From positions 10,299,501 through 10,363,500 of the forward strand of contig NC_091966.1 of NCBI RefSeq assembly GCF_036711975.1: 64,000 nucleotides of DNA, read 5' to 3'. Below, piece by piece: positions 1-12,551 of the stretch. The DNA comes from Onthophagus taurus (Eukaryota; Arthropoda; Insecta; Coleoptera; Scarabaeidae). Each line of letters begins with the position of its first letter. The first letter of the stretch is position 1. The translations under genes were made by a program, and so were the position numbers. A model generated the notes under the pieces. It saw only the letters and a list, made by a program, of their open reading frames with translations, did no database searches and was not told the DNA's origin.

Positions 1-636
1 TTTGCGGAATACCGAATTTACTGAAATCACTCAATGAATGAATCATAGATTCGAATTTACGACGTTGACTCCGCGATAATTGAATATTAATAGATAGAAG
101 TAATAACCCCGGCGCTACATACTCAATATGGAATAAAAATTTTGTAAAATTTGCCTTCAAATCTGAAATTATTAAGAAAATAATCATAATATTTATCTTT
201 AAAGTTTTTAGATTACATTTACCTTGAACTTCTATTATGAATGGATAAGCTGACCAAATCATATTAATGCTCATCAAAATAATTGGTCCAAATCCTCGTA
301 GTCCATGCGATATGGGCCAACTACCACATATTCGAAAATATTGTTCTATAAGAAAAAAACCAAGTGTTTTTGTCATTTTAAACACCGCCGGATTGATACG
401 ACTGAATCGACCGAATAAAAAGAACAAGAAGAATGTGGAACGCAGGTATTATTATCACATTAATATAAATAATTGAAGCGCAGGAATTGATTTACGATCA
501 GTGATATTTTTAATTTTACAGCCAGGAGAAAACAGAATAATGTTATGGAAGTACGACAAATTTTAGGATAATCTTAATGTTTATGATGATTTGAATTAAT
601 CATGTACAAACTAAAATGTATTGAACCATGTAATAA
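1..636. other. Left-edge non-coding DNA, no gene seen
   Basis: AT-rich sequence with no open frame that looks coding. The longest frame, 267-476, has an unconvincing composition and no splice context. It may belong to the 3' or 5' flank of a gene left of the window. Confidence 0.5.
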
Positions 637-637
637 A

Positions 638-760
638 AGCCGTCTTAAGAGATGCACGGCTAAACCCGTATGTTTCTAATTCTAGGTCTAGTGTTAGTTC
701 TAGTGCTAGTGTTAGCTCTAGTTTTAGCTGTTATTCCGCGTTAGATTACATTTTTTTTTT
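638..760. repeat. Fold-back CTAG repeat, copy A (half palindrome)
   Basis: Contains the hinge (a CTTAAGAG-like core next to GGCTAAACCC) followed by one arm of short TAG-ending units such as TTCTAG, GTCTAG and TGTTAG, then a GTTATTCCGCG tail. The same arm recurs at 25.7, 55.0, 61.5 and 62.9 kb. Only one arm is well preserved here. It lies about 50 bp upstream of the TATA boxes of the 906-2129 gene. Confidence 0.75.
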
Positions 761-812
761 TTTTAAAGGAATCTGATCTCTCCAGTTTGTTATCCTTAAC
801 ACACACGTAACC

Positions 813-880
813 TATAAAAGCGTCAACGCACCTACAATCCACGAAGTTTATAAAAACCGATTATCGATTAACTCATTCAA
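813..880 (+). promoter_or_regulatory. Core promoter: two TATA boxes and an initiator
   Basis: TATAAAAG lies at 813-820 and TATAAAAA at 849-856. An initiator-like TCATTC with its A at 875 sits 26 bp after the start of the second TATA box. That predicts transcription from about 875 and a 5' UTR of about 31 nt before the ATG at 906. The first TATA box could drive a start near 843. Spacing fits insect TATA promoters; the exact start site is inferred. Confidence 0.5.
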
Positions 881-905
881 ACGTAAAGATTTGCTAAACG
901 TTGGC

Positions 906-2129
906 ATGACGACAAAAGCCGTTCCCCCAAAGAGAGGATTCGATGAGCATATGATCGAAAGATTTTATCTCATCAGTGACCTACCAACGATGTCCTTAGA
1001 CGCAACTAACACGTCATCATTACAAAATACAACTTCAGATGTAAGTCTGAAAGATTCTCCATCAGAATCATCGAGTAGTTCACCGAACCCGATGAGTGGA
1101 AGTCGAGATCATGATTTGTGTATTTTCGGAAGTAATTCGAGATTAAATCGTTCAGCCACAGTGAGGAGAGTTAGTGCTCCAAAGAAAATTGAAAATACAA
1201 GCGCTGATGATTTTATGGTGGTTCATCAAACGAATATTGAAAAATATCGTAGATCGCTCGATAGTACTTATAGACATAGTTTGGAATCGATTTCTGAATA
1301 TAAAACGAAAAATAATTTTTCTTTATATCCCAATCGAAATGCTTGCTCTATGGATTCGGCTTCTTCCGATTGCACGGATTATGGAAGAAGACATTCGTCG
1401 GATACTTTTAAAGATTGCGGTGATAAAAATTTCGTTAGTCCTAGTACGAGTTATTTAAGTTGGATTGAAAGTGTAAGCAGTGAATTTTTTGGTACCGCTT
1501 CTTCTAATACTGATATAGTTGATGTTGATAATAAAGTAGGCGAATGGAATAATTTTTGGTTAAATTATAATAATCCCCATAATAGATATGTTTCCACTCA
1601 TTATAAAGGTTCAGTTGATGATCGAACCGCTGATGATGTTTCTGATTGTAAAAGTACGTGTAGTACGCATAAAGATTATGATAAAATATCAACCGAACAT
1701 ATAGTATTGACATACGATGAAGTTATGGACATAATGCATTATTCACAAAAAATCACCGAAACTTTACAAAAAGCTATAAGAAGAAATGATGAAATAGAAC
1801 ATTCAAGAAATGATTCTTATTATTCACAACAAACGGTAAGTTTTCTGGAAATAGTTTTAAATAAATTTTATTTAAGAAAAGTATTTTTATAGAGTTCTTA
1901 TTGCGAAGAAATCCCAAGGGATAGAGGATTTAGTTACACGGAACCGGAAGTACAAAAACAAAAGCAGTTATTGAAGCCCCCATCTACGCAACCGGGTAGC
2001 TGCATAAACGCCCTGCTTACAACAGGAGTTGCAGATATATTGAAACGGGTCATGAATAAACGTAAAGATGTGTTATCAACCGAAGATGGCGCCCCAACAT
2101 CTGGAAGAGCAAGTTTTAGTTCAAAATAA
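906..2129 (+). CDS. Uncharacterised serine-rich insect protein, 388 aa, two exons
   Basis: Exons are 906-1835 and 1893-2129, with a 57-bp GTAAGT...TTATAG intron in phase 0. I use the first ATG (906); the frame is open a little further upstream but only through non-ATG codons. I do not recognise the family. The N-terminal third is serine-rich and probably disordered. The middle has short ordered-looking blocks (YLSWIESVSSEFFG, VGEWNNFWLNYNN), then an acidic stretch and a helical segment (YDEVMDIMHYSQKITETLQK). The end is a compact block (SCINALLTTGVADILKRVMN) that reads like a conserved C-terminal motif. There is no signal peptide or membrane segment. A poly(A) signal AATAAA lies at 2144-2149. 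Clean splice sites, a promoter and a poly(A) signal make this a real, complete gene; function unknown. Confidence 0.8.
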
Positions 2130-2734
2130 TTTAAATTATTTATAATAAATAATTTTAATAATAAATATTGATTCAAATTTAAATATTTAAATAATGATTG
2201 TTGTTTTAAATTTTTACTTATATTTATTTAAAGGTTTTGTAGTTGTTATCACTATTATTTACATCTACATATCTAAGCCATCGATCACACTAGAAAAATA
2301 AAAATTATTGTAGAGTTGGTTTAGTTACTCTTCAGATATTCCCAATTATAACGCCATTATTAGCTATATTGCTCTATCTTATGCAGAGTATTCAAAAATT
2401 TAATTATCGTTTTAGGAGACTCAATGGCAAAATCTTATAAAAAATGGCTGAATTATATCTTTTGAATTTTATTAATAGGCCATGAACAAGATAATAAGAT
2501 AACACCAGAACTAGGAATATTAAAACCCAAAGAAGTTATAATGAACCACTTTCGTGATATACCATCTGTACAAAATATACATACACAGTTTATGAACTCA
2601 TACAAAATTATTCACTTACCTTATGGCTACTGCGATCTCTTCCGTTGGATAGAAATCATAGACAAAAACTGCTTACAACTTTAAGACTCCTTATCTAATT
2701 TTTAATTGTTATAATCGTTCCCCCAGACAGCCTG

Positions 2735-3200
2735 TGCATGCTACAGTGGATAAATGTGTGTCGAAGTATTCACTATTGGATGTTGCTGTGGTAGCGAAAC
2801 AACGCACTGGTCGAGATACTGAAAATATCACAACCATAAGTGCTTCAGCTCAAAATAAACTAGCCTTCACAAGAATTAGCAACCTCTCAAACCACACAGA
2901 TGCGAATTTAGCGTAAAGTATTATTGCTTATTGCACAGCAAGAAACCCACTTCTACCTACTTCAAGAGCTATATTTTTTTGTTGATGAAAATGGTCGCTA
3001 TGTTACGGGTTAATAGAGTCCATAATCGTGCCATATTGGAACACTATTCATGGAGCAAATTTGACAAGCCACGCCCCCTTCGTAGTTACTGCCATAGCAG
3101 TCGTCTGCTACGTGTAATGCTTAATTTCCAACACAACGGTTCTCTTGAGATGTTGATGTGTGTGATTCTATCTATCTCTCTGGATGTCTCCTAGAGGTCG
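2735..3200 (+). mobile_element. Mariner-like transposase remnant
   Basis: In pieces across frames one can read a transposase-like N-terminal stretch (RTGRDTENITTI) and then the catalytic-domain segment FFVDENGRYVT, followed after a frameshift by NRVHNRAILEHYSWSKF. This matches the FF.DENG..VTV...RY..ML..F.WP pattern of mariner-type DDE transposases. Stops and frameshifts show it is dead. The ends are not resolved. Confidence 0.6.
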
Positions 3201-3589
3201 TCGTGTCCGTAGTCTGTCATCTCACGCCATGTTTCTAAACTTTCTCCGAACATTCTCCCCACGTGATCATTTACGTTTAAGCCGCCATCTGATTATGTCT
3301 TCCACCTCATATTCTTCATATCTGTTGTTCGAACGCTCTTATTTCTATAGTGTAGGTCAGTATAGGTCTAACACAGGTTTTGTGTATTCTTACTTTTTAT
3401 TCATGTAGGTGTTGTTCTATAGACGTCTCGAAGTGCGCCTGATATTATTATTCGATTTTGATATGAGGTGATTTGTATGCCTAGATAGTCAAATAAGATG
3501 ACTTGCTCTATTACTTTACTTTCCAGAGCAAGTTTGCATCTCAGTGGCTTTATCTTTAGATACAACGAAGGTTTTAGTTTTTAGTGTTA

Positions 3590-4170
3590 TCTAGTCTTTT
3601 CCAGTTCATTTCCACAAGATTCTGTTGCGTTGCAGCTGCTGGGGTCTGACGTTTTCGTGAAGAAGCAACACTTCACGGATGGAACAATACCATTTTTGCG
3701 TTGATAGTGAAGCCTAATTTGATCCAAGAGACTGCCGTTGATGGTGTGATGTCCGTGTAAGAAATCTATTAATAGGACATCCCTCTAGTAGAAAAAAACC
3801 GTGATCAACACTTTCTCCGCAAACAATCGAGTTCCAGCATTCACTGGAGTTTCTTCGTCTTTTATTCTCCACCCCCGTGTCTCGTCACAGTAACAATTTT
3901 ATGCAAAATAGCTTCCCTCTTTCTTCTTCAAAAAGAGTTCGGAAATACGAATTCTTGCGGCTTTTTGGTCATCATTCAGCAACCTTGGAAAAAAACGTGC
4001 TGAGATTTTTCTGGAGCCCAACTGCTTTCTTATGATTGATTCCACTTCCATGGCTGACACCAAATTCTTCCGATATTTTAAATAAATTCGTTCACCAAAC
4101 CTTCACTCTTGACCATGAAAGGATAGCTTCCTCGAACTAGGCATGCAATCTCCGTTAAATTTCGGCTGAT
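3590..4170 (-). mobile_element. Mariner transposase pseudogene (a second family)
   Basis: Read on the minus strand, scattered over three frames, it gives EEFGVSHGS, then LGLRKIS-like KISARFFPRLLNDDQKAARI, then a CDET-like YCDETRGW, then LLIDFLHGHHTINGSLLDQ and LLLHENVRPQ. These are the ordered landmarks of a classic mariner transposase: helix-turn-helix linker, first catalytic D block, and the HDNARPH-type block. Many frameshifts and stops make it non-functional. Confidence 0.75.
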
Positions 4171-4339
4171 TTCACTTTATAATTATACGTTGCTCAACAG
4201 AGACAGGCACACTTCTCTCACTTATCGTAAGGGCTACTAAATTAAGGTGGTGTGTAATGATGTGGTTTCCCTACTTTAAGTATCCCTACCTAACAACTTC
4301 AAATAACCAATCACAAGCAAATATCCACGCTCAACTACT

Positions 4340-5130
4340 AAAGGCTTGATTATATTTGATTGTCCCACGTATGTTTCTGATACGATTTATTATTTCGTCC
4401 ATTATCAAATTGGACATTTGCGGGCTTAAAGAGTCGGATTCCGGTTGGCGTTTGTATTTTCTGTCAGCCTTTGATCAGCAATTTCGTTGTTTTATTATGG
4501 TTTTCGGCACATATTTTCTTTTTAGGATATCAACTACGTTGTACAACCTTGCCCTGTTAAACGCATATAAATGTGGGTTTTCCACATTCTATAGCCTTTT
4601 CTACCAGGCAAGTAATAAGTAAATAGATTAAGAAGATGGCATCCCCGGTTGATCCATTTTTCCTGGACGCCTCGATGGATCAACATCGATATGTTTACAT
4701 ACTCGCTGATTATTGCTTCTATGATTTTTGTTCATGTTGACCTTAATAGGTTACACCTCTATAATTTTTTAGTGATTTCTTGTCCCCTTTTTTGAATATG
4801 AAAATAGTTATGCACTTTTTCCATTCTGTAGAGCCTTCTGTGGTTAATAATATTTTATTGGAGAGCTTTGTAAATTCTGAAATTAATTGTTCTTCTCCAT
4901 ATTTTAGCTATAATAGCTCATTTGATATGTTATCTAGCCCGGATGTTTCCTGTTTCACTTGGTATCTCTGGTTATTCTTCGAGGTTTTCATCCTTTTCCT
5001 CATTCTTTTCTTCGTCCTCCTTTTCGGTGGCTCGAACGACTTATCGATTTGTTGTGGTTTTGTGTACCTACTTCGCGTTTTCTTCTTCTTATCATTTCAG
5101 AAAGAGAGAGAAATGAGTTTAAATTTTCCT
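4340..5130 (-). mobile_element. LINE (non-LTR) reverse-transcriptase remnant
   Basis: Minus-strand frames give GLDNISNELL, LKYGEEQLISEFTKLSNKIL, EWKKCITIFIFKKGDKKS and LKNYRGVTY, then a damaged QTTDAIF...EKAIE.GKP-like stretch, then LSPQMSNLIMDEIINRIRN. This is the standard order of the fingers and palm of a non-LTR reverse transcriptase. The YADD box is not present in this piece. Frameshifts are frequent. The open frames on the opposite strand here (4780-5166) are shadows. Confidence 0.8.
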
Positions 5131-5169
5131 AAAATTCCCATTTTATATTTGTTATATCTGCGTTGACTG

Positions 5170-7795
5170 CGTCGATTTCAAGCTATTATTTAATTTCAGC
5201 CTCTAATTAGACATTTTAAATCATTAATGGGATGCTGTTACCTTTTTTTGTTTCAACACGGGATTTTTTAGAAGTCCAACATTTTTAACATCGCCCGTAG
5301 GCGATAAGACATGATCTGAGGTTCATTTATTAGCTATTGTATTTTAGCTTTGAGCCCTAAGTACTCCGAGTTGTACAACAAGCTTTTTATTATAGAAAAA
5401 CCACTAAATTTGCTACATAAATTTTGTTTATTTGAATATGTTGCGGATACACATTTTGTAAAGTATAAAAGAAACAAACAAAAACTACAGGTTTCTTTTC
5501 AAGTTTGTCTTTCGGACACCAGAGTAAATCCAGTAAATATCGTCTCATTATAATAATCATCGTTATTCATATTATAATAATATCCGAGAGTAATTATTGT
5601 TATTTTTTATCTTTACTTTTTATTTATTCATTTTTTTTACTCCAAGATTATATATCTACAGGTGAGAGATTGAACAATAAGAAGGCACCGCTGAAAGAAG
5701 ACAGGGAATAATTGCACAAAGATACTTAGGATTCGATCAGATATACAACAACTTTAGCTTTGGTTCGGTCGCGACTGAGAAACGAGCATCATTTACAATG
5801 AATGATTGATTGTGTCTCGTATTACAAGAGAAACGAAAATTAAATTTGGAAGAAACGGTAACAAAATGAAAATTGGTTATTTTGTTTTCATTTTTCCTTT
5901 ATGTATTTTTTCTTTTCGTATTCTTCGTTGAGTTTTTTTATATACTTCTAGTTTTTATCTACTTTATCAGTTTTTCCAACGCTTTTCGCAACAATCTCAA
6001 CTGGAACGTTCTATGTACCTATTACAGTTGCTTTTATAATTTATTTTTATTATTTTTATTCTCATTGTACTGCAACTAATAACTTATTACTCGAATTATT
6101 TAGGAACTTAACGGTATTAAAGATTCGATAATACAGATTCTTTCGATTTTTTTTCTTTTTTTGGACGAACAAACTCACACTAAAAACATTAATAATTCAA
6201 TCAATCAATAATTAATATAAACGTTCTTAATATTTATGTACAAAAACCTCGATATGACACAGTAATTAACTTATTGCTAACATTTTACGAAGAAACTATT
6301 TAATAAATTTGTATATCAACGTCAATTTGTTAACATGTAAGACCTGAAAATATTTTTATGTACGCATCTAAACACCGAAACAAACGCATTTTTACTTTAT
6401 TATTTATGTTTGGTTTATTACGTAATTCAAACGTGTTTAATTATTGCACCTTCACAATCCCTCTAAATAATGAGTAGTCATGAAACGAACTATAGCTTAT
6501 TCATCTTCAAAACGCCTTATACTTTTTATATTTTCAATATATTTGTTTTGTCATTCATTCCGTGAACACACCAGATTTGTGGGAATTTTATTAAAAACGT
6601 ACCGATACTTTTTGTTAGTATTTTGTTGCTATTAACTTTTTACCGTGGCGCAATATCGATTATTAATTTTAATAATTGATCGTGTACTTTGTGCTTAATA
6701 TTCGCGATTATTTTTGCATTCGTTTATTTAATATTGATTCTAATCATCTAAAACACATACGAGTTAGTTTTTTCTCTTAAGATAGTCCTTAGATTCGTTT
6801 ATTTTTTTATATTATACAGAATTTACGCAGTTTGGATATAATTTTAAAGCTATTGTGTAACACTAATCGTAAGCGATAAGAGGTTCTTCTTATTTGCAAT
6901 ATTTATATAAAATACAGCATTTTTTCTATATACTTAGAGTGTATATACAGCAAATTTCGTGCGATTAATAAGGCTATAATTTAAATTATTAAAATGTTGA
7001 TTTTTAATGTCTATGCATTCGATTTTATGTGAAGGTAAATTTTAAATTGTTATTTAGTTGAGTACTTAAAATTTAATGTAAAAGTAAGTCAATTCCAATA
7101 TTTTCCAATGTTATCACTTAAATGTTAAAATAATACTAGAAACATACAGGTTTAGATGTGAGATTAATGCAAAATAGGTTATCTAAGGCTCAAAATTCCG
7201 GATTATGGAAATATCAAATATTTCGTACATAAAACTTTGGATTGGGTTATAACATCCTGAGAAACAAACTGTATCTGCTACTATATGAAATGTAACTTCT
7301 GTCTTACACACCCATAGGGAAGAGCATTACAGTCAAACAGATTGCAGCAAATTGTTCCATCATTAAATAGAGATATTATTATTAGGATTATTAGCTCCTG
7401 ATTCAAAATTGTGTGATATTCCAGTAAAACCGAAGACACTGAGGTTGCTTTGATAAAACTTTGTTCTATCCAACAACTATATCATATTGCATGTATCAAG
7501 CTTTCTAACACAATCATGGAAAAAATAACATTGCAAACATTTGTAGATTTAGCAGAAACACTTTAGGAGCAATCAAAAAAACTCGTAACTAGCAATTGTC
7601 AACCTTTACAACTTGTGACCACTCTATTTTTGAATAAAGTTTCAAAAACTCTCTTTTTGAAAAATGAATTGAGAAAAAACGTCTTGTAGGTATATATTTT
7701 TTCTGGTACACCTCCTACAAGAAAAATGTTTTAGAAATACTTTTAGAGATGCAATGTTTTGAAATAAGATCATCCTTAATACAAAAATATCATAC
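5170..7795. other. AT-rich intergenic DNA, no gene seen
   Basis: No frame of convincing coding character and no recognisable transposon protein. The 5.8-7.1 kb part is very AT-rich with poly-T runs and could be a long UTR or old repeat. I see nothing specific. Confidence 0.4.
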
Positions 7796-7800
7796 TACAC

Positions 7801-8644
7801 TAAGTGCTAAAAAAATTGTACACTTCGAAAAAGATGAGGCACCATGCTGGACTCTTAATACAACAAGTGGATGCATATAAAAAGTCGATGATAAAAACAT
7901 CATATTGATACTCAAAGAATTGCAAGTGTTCATATGTTTTTTTTTGCTGTGAAACAGATAATCTATAACAGAAAAGTTAAAAATTGCATCACAAAGGAAA
8001 TCCCATTTGGTGAGTAAACGTTGTATCTTCGAATGTTCACAATACCTAGAATTGGAGAAGACCGCAGTTTAACCAGTTGTCTGACTTGAAAGAGGGCAAA
8101 TTGTTGGCCTGCACGAGGCAGGTGTTCGTGAAATTGGTCGAAGATTGAATTGAAACCCTTAAACAGTGCTTCGAGCACAGATGAACAAAATGATCGATGG
8201 GTAATGGTAAGAAGATTCCGTGGCGAGCTGCACAGCTTAGATTTTGCCCTTTGAGGCGGCCAAACACCTGGTATTATGGTATGGGGTGCCATATCGTTGG
8301 GGTATAAGTTACTTCTAGTTGTCATTCCCAGCAGTTTAAATGCACGAACGAACATCCTGACATCATGTTCACTATATAATGATGGGTCACTATATAAGGC
8401 ATTTACTATAAGCAGCAAACACCTTACAGGAACTTCGTCGTCATCTATAGCAAGCCTAGGTTGAGATTCCACAAAATATCATTGATTATCTCAATCAGAG
8501 CATGCCTTGCAGAATTAGACAGTACATAAACAATCGTGGGGATGTAACATTTTATTGACATAAATTGTTGAATTTTCTTTTTATTGTAAACATTTCAGCT
8601 TTGCAACTCAACTCTTTCGAGGTGTTGCAATTTTTTGGCATGTA
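7801..8644 (+). mobile_element. Tc1-like transposon, internally deleted, with terminal inverted repeats
   Basis: Plus-strand fragments give LTDFERGQIVGLHEAGVREIGRRLN (split across a frameshift at about 8066-8150), then GIMVWGAISLGYKLLLVVIP at 8270-8330, then the C-terminus IIDYLNQSMPCRIRQYINN ending in a stop at about 8558. These are the helix-turn-helix, the second catalytic block and the tail of a Tc1-type transposase; the last catalytic block is lost. Imperfect inverted ends of about 30 bp pair 7801-7840 with the reverse complement of 8607-8644 (AAAAAATTG followed by CTCGAAA-like sequence). Dead element, about 0.84 kb against about 1.3 kb for a full copy. Confidence 0.8.
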
Positions 8645-8649
8645 GTTTA

Positions 8650-9685
8650 TATGTAAAAGAAATCTGTGAACTTATCAAGATTTGTTAACTTTAACATTAT
8701 GAGATAGCATTAGTAATAATTAGTATTAGTAGTAAATTTATCAATACTACTAATTGTATTAAGCCTTTGTTTACAAACGTTCTTATAACGATTTTGTAAA
8801 GAAGTTCAAATATATGAAACAGAAAAAGATGAGAATGAGCATGAAGATCATGCATCATATTACTTAAGAAATGACTGTGAAGACGTCTAGTAATTTCCAT
8901 CGAAATGATGAAACTTTTATAACGTGAATACAAAAAGTTGAGCAAAAACACAAATTCAAAATCTGCACGCAGTTGGTCAATGCAAGAAGGTAGGTACTCT
9001 GTTGTTTTAGAAAAATCTCAAGCAAAACACTAGAAATTCTCATATAGATAAGTTTAAATTAATGTAGGCGTTTTAACAATATAAAGTTAACTCTGCAAAA
9101 ATGAGCTGTGTTCTTTAGGAATGTTCAACTACGTATTGTCACGTATTCGTGACGCACCGAACTCAACAATCTGAAAGTTACCGCAGCCTTGTAATGTCCC
9201 TCTTGTCTGAAAATGTTTCTTGAAAACTTGAGAGCTAAATGACAAATCGGCTTACTAAAGAAGGATGATGGTTTCTCTAAAGTTTACTCATTCTTGGTAT
9301 TATACAGTTTCAGTTTCGAAAAACTCTTTAGTTATTTAATACCGATAATAGGAAACAAACTGTCAGCTAAGAAAATCTGTGAAGACGAGAAAATTAAGGT
9401 ACGATATAAACAGCTTTCAGGACAAACCGTACTATAGCAGGACTATAAACTAGAAACAAATCTTAGATGTTGGCGTGATGTCATCACATAAAGAATGTCT
9501 GTCTTTTACATAAACTACTAGATTTCAATCAACATACTTATACTCAAAGCAAGTCCACAATGACCTCTTTATTGTCTGGCCAGCTTTGGGAAGAAGCATT
9601 GTTGGTCATAAGATAACAGCATGGATCCTTGACGTTACGTAATCTTTAGACCGTTGTAATCCTCTGTGATTTTGTGTAAATTCAT
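8650..9685. other. Intergenic DNA, no gene seen
   Basis: No convincing coding frame and no recognised repeat beyond flanking transposon debris. Confidence 0.4.
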
Positions 9686-9689
9686 AAAT

Positions 9690-9995
9690 CAATTTCCAAA
9701 TCAATTTTCCAAAAATTCGATTTTTAATGCTTGCCGAAGTAAGCACATTTGGATTTGGACCTCACCTCGTCTAACATCTAAAGAGCAATTTGATTTAAAA
9801 TTACATCCATATAGCATGCAGTTCATGCAACAAGCGATGGAGAACGGTCACCAGTTGCGATCAGAATTTTGGCTGCAAATTATGAATAACAAACATATAT
9901 GATGAACCAACAACATAAATCATTTTCTAGTTACAGGTTACGTGAATAAGCAGGAGTATCGTTACTTTGCAATGTTGATGTGATCCAAGCCTTTG
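9690..9995 (+). mobile_element. Mariner-like transposase remnant (LHPY...GYVNKQ family)
   Basis: The frame 9780-9900 reads LKLHPYSMQFMQQAMENGHQ and continues to LQIMNN. After stops, TGYVNKQEYRYF follows at 9936-9972. This corresponds to the LHPYK.Q..QEL...D...R..F..W.L.......F.DE..F.L.GYVNKQN.R.W segment of a mariner-type transposase, with the DE portion deleted. Probably the same family as the remnants at 2.7-3.2 and 14.9-15.1 kb. Confidence 0.65.
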
Positions 9996-12551
9996 TTGCA
10001 CCTTATTAAAACAAAATAGGTTTTAACTTTGGAATGTCAAATTTTTAAGTCAAATTAAACAAATAAAAAATATTTCGCAGATTGTTACATTGTTAATAAT
10101 GGGCGCTGCAATCGATAGAACATGGGAGGTTCTATTACTTATAACTTGTCTTCTTTATTTGATGAAAGTGTAGTCAGATTTATTATAGAAACTATATCCT
10201 CAACACAAATATATCTTACCCCACGTTCATAAGAATGTTTAAAGATATGCAAGTGAATGTTTCGAGTCGTTTCGCTGCCGTAAAGAAAATCGTCGAAATG
10301 TACTAATACGATTAGTACTAATTAGTACTAATATGATTTGACAAAATTCGCTTTTATATATAAAACAGCAGATATGGTGTGGTGTAGATAGAGCAGTTTC
10401 ATTGAAATAGGTAACTTGTCACTGGATAAACGACATTTTAATACATTTATATGATAGAATTGCAGAAATTTTAGACCACATTTATAGTTACATATATGAC
10501 CTGAGTTCATAGAGATAAAGAAGATACATAAACAAATATAGAACTGGTATCTGAAACTGAGGCATTAATCGGATTTAGTAAATTTAATAGCAGATACTGG
10601 AATTGTTTGAAATATTCAATTTGCTAATGTTACAGAACATTCCGAAGTGAACATTATAAATCATTCTCAAAACACCTTACTGTACCTCTAACTAATAATA
10701 ATAACTCTTTATGGAAAAATTCTCAATGTTTCGTAAAGTTACTTACGTATCAATCTGGAAAAGTCGCCAATTTTATTGAATTATATGGGAAATTTAAGAT
10801 ACAGAACAGAGTATTCAAAAATGACTTTTCCACAAGGGCACATAGTTAGGCAAACATTTGGTTATGTTCTTACATAAGCTCTACAATATAAAAGATCAAG
10901 CCCAGCTAACCAATCACACAACGATCTATAAAATAACTTTGTAGTAAAAACTTTATTGGAAGAAACTTTTCTTTACCTTTACTTAATTTTAGAAATGTTA
11001 TTTACCTTTTTACAGACTTTCCCAAAAACAGAATACTATTTTCAAGTAATATGAGTGAACGTTACGTTTTAACAGCGATTTTAGAACAAATATTTTATAA
11101 ACGTTTATAAACTTTTACATTTACGTTAAAAGCCTTAGAATACCCAAATAAATCAATAACAAATAAATATTATTAAAAAAATGTTTCTAGTATTACTTCA
11201 AATAACATCGGGCGTGAAAACCTTCGTACTTATTTTTAGAAGTGTGCGTTTTATAACGATGTTTATAGTACTAGATTATTTAAAATAAATGTCAAGGAAC
11301 TGTAATAATGATGTTTTTGATTTCGAATAAAAAAAAAATTCGATTAATAAAGCCTTCACTTTTTTTTAACTCTTTGAACTAAATCAATATCCAATTGAGT
11401 GCGGTTGAAAAAGCTATCTAGAGCAGCTATGCTCGAGTATCTATTATTTCTTATCAATATTGTTTTATAAAAAAGTATCGGTACGTTCTGCCCCACTTTT
11501 TCTTTTTAATCAATTTTATTATAATACACTTTTTTTACTCCCAGCAAAAACTACAAATGTAGATAAGGTTTTTACTATTTAGACAGCACTGTATTATTAC
11601 TTTATTTACGACTATTTCTTGTATTGTTTATTTGTGTTTATGTATTTATTTATTGTATAAGATATTTAAAACAATGAAAACACAGAATCAGAACCAATAT
11701 GAACAGCTAAATCGGGGGGGGGGGGTTATTATTTTATTACACACATTTACAATATACACCATGAGTAGTAATATACAGGGTGATGTTCGCGCGGCGTGGC
11801 TTTTTTTTTTGTTCGATAGTCAAACGTTTCGAAAAAGGTACCTTATAGTACGCGCGAATATGCGCTGGTGTGCTCAAGGACGGGCACTAAATAAACAATT
11901 ATTATACGAAAAGTCTCTTTAGTATGTAATCGTTTTTAATATTTCATTTTCTTTCTATATTTATTTCTTAACATTTATTTTAATAAATAATCGAGAATTT
12001 TTGTTATGAAACTTTTTGTAGCTTTATAAGAAATGTAAAAAAAAATATACTTTTCATATGATACAACTTGTAACTACAGCATATAGGAATCTACTACATC
12101 CATGAATTCTCAAAATAAGTTGAATTTCAACTTCTTCTTATTAAATGAGTACGAGGAAGAAACCCAACCCAATTTTTGAATGAATATAAATTGAATTAGG
12201 TAGCTCCTCTATCTAAATGAATTTTAGTTGTAACTTCATATTTCCATTTTGATCAATTCCAACTCTATTTCGGGTATTTTCCAACAAATAAAAAAGTGAT
12301 TGGTATTAAGATGTATTTTAATCATTTTGTGAAACATTAAAAACTTATATTCTTAATATCAAAGAGAGACTTGTCATATATAAATTTGTTTAATTAATTT
12401 CTTTAAATAAAATCATTTTCATTTTCAAAAATAATAAGCATACACATAACTTTACTACATCAGCACGAATCATTTCGAATCTTTCGAACATTATAAAATC
12501 TGAATGAGAAGTGTCAACAACTTACAAATTTACGCGCCCGTCCGCCCGTTC
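9996..12551. other. Downstream of nwk: intergenic DNA and probable nwk 3' UTR
   Basis: No gene seen. The nwk stop is at 12552. On the minus strand the first poly(A) signals (TTTATT on the plus strand) are at 11960-11965 and about 11974, suggesting a 3' UTR of about 0.6 kb. A run of ten G lies near 11714. A perfect 20-bp palindrome (TTAGTACTAATTAGTACTAA) lies near 10,312-10,331. Confidence 0.45.

Noticed and set aside
4780-5166. 128-codon plus-strand frame
   Set aside because: It lies opposite a minus-strand LINE reverse-transcriptase remnant.
11710-11725. Run of ten G
   Set aside because: A simple homopolymer, possibly a sequencing artefact; no associated structure.
11764-11800. ACAGGGTG sequence resembling a mariner terminal repeat
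   Set aside because: No inverted partner was found nearby.
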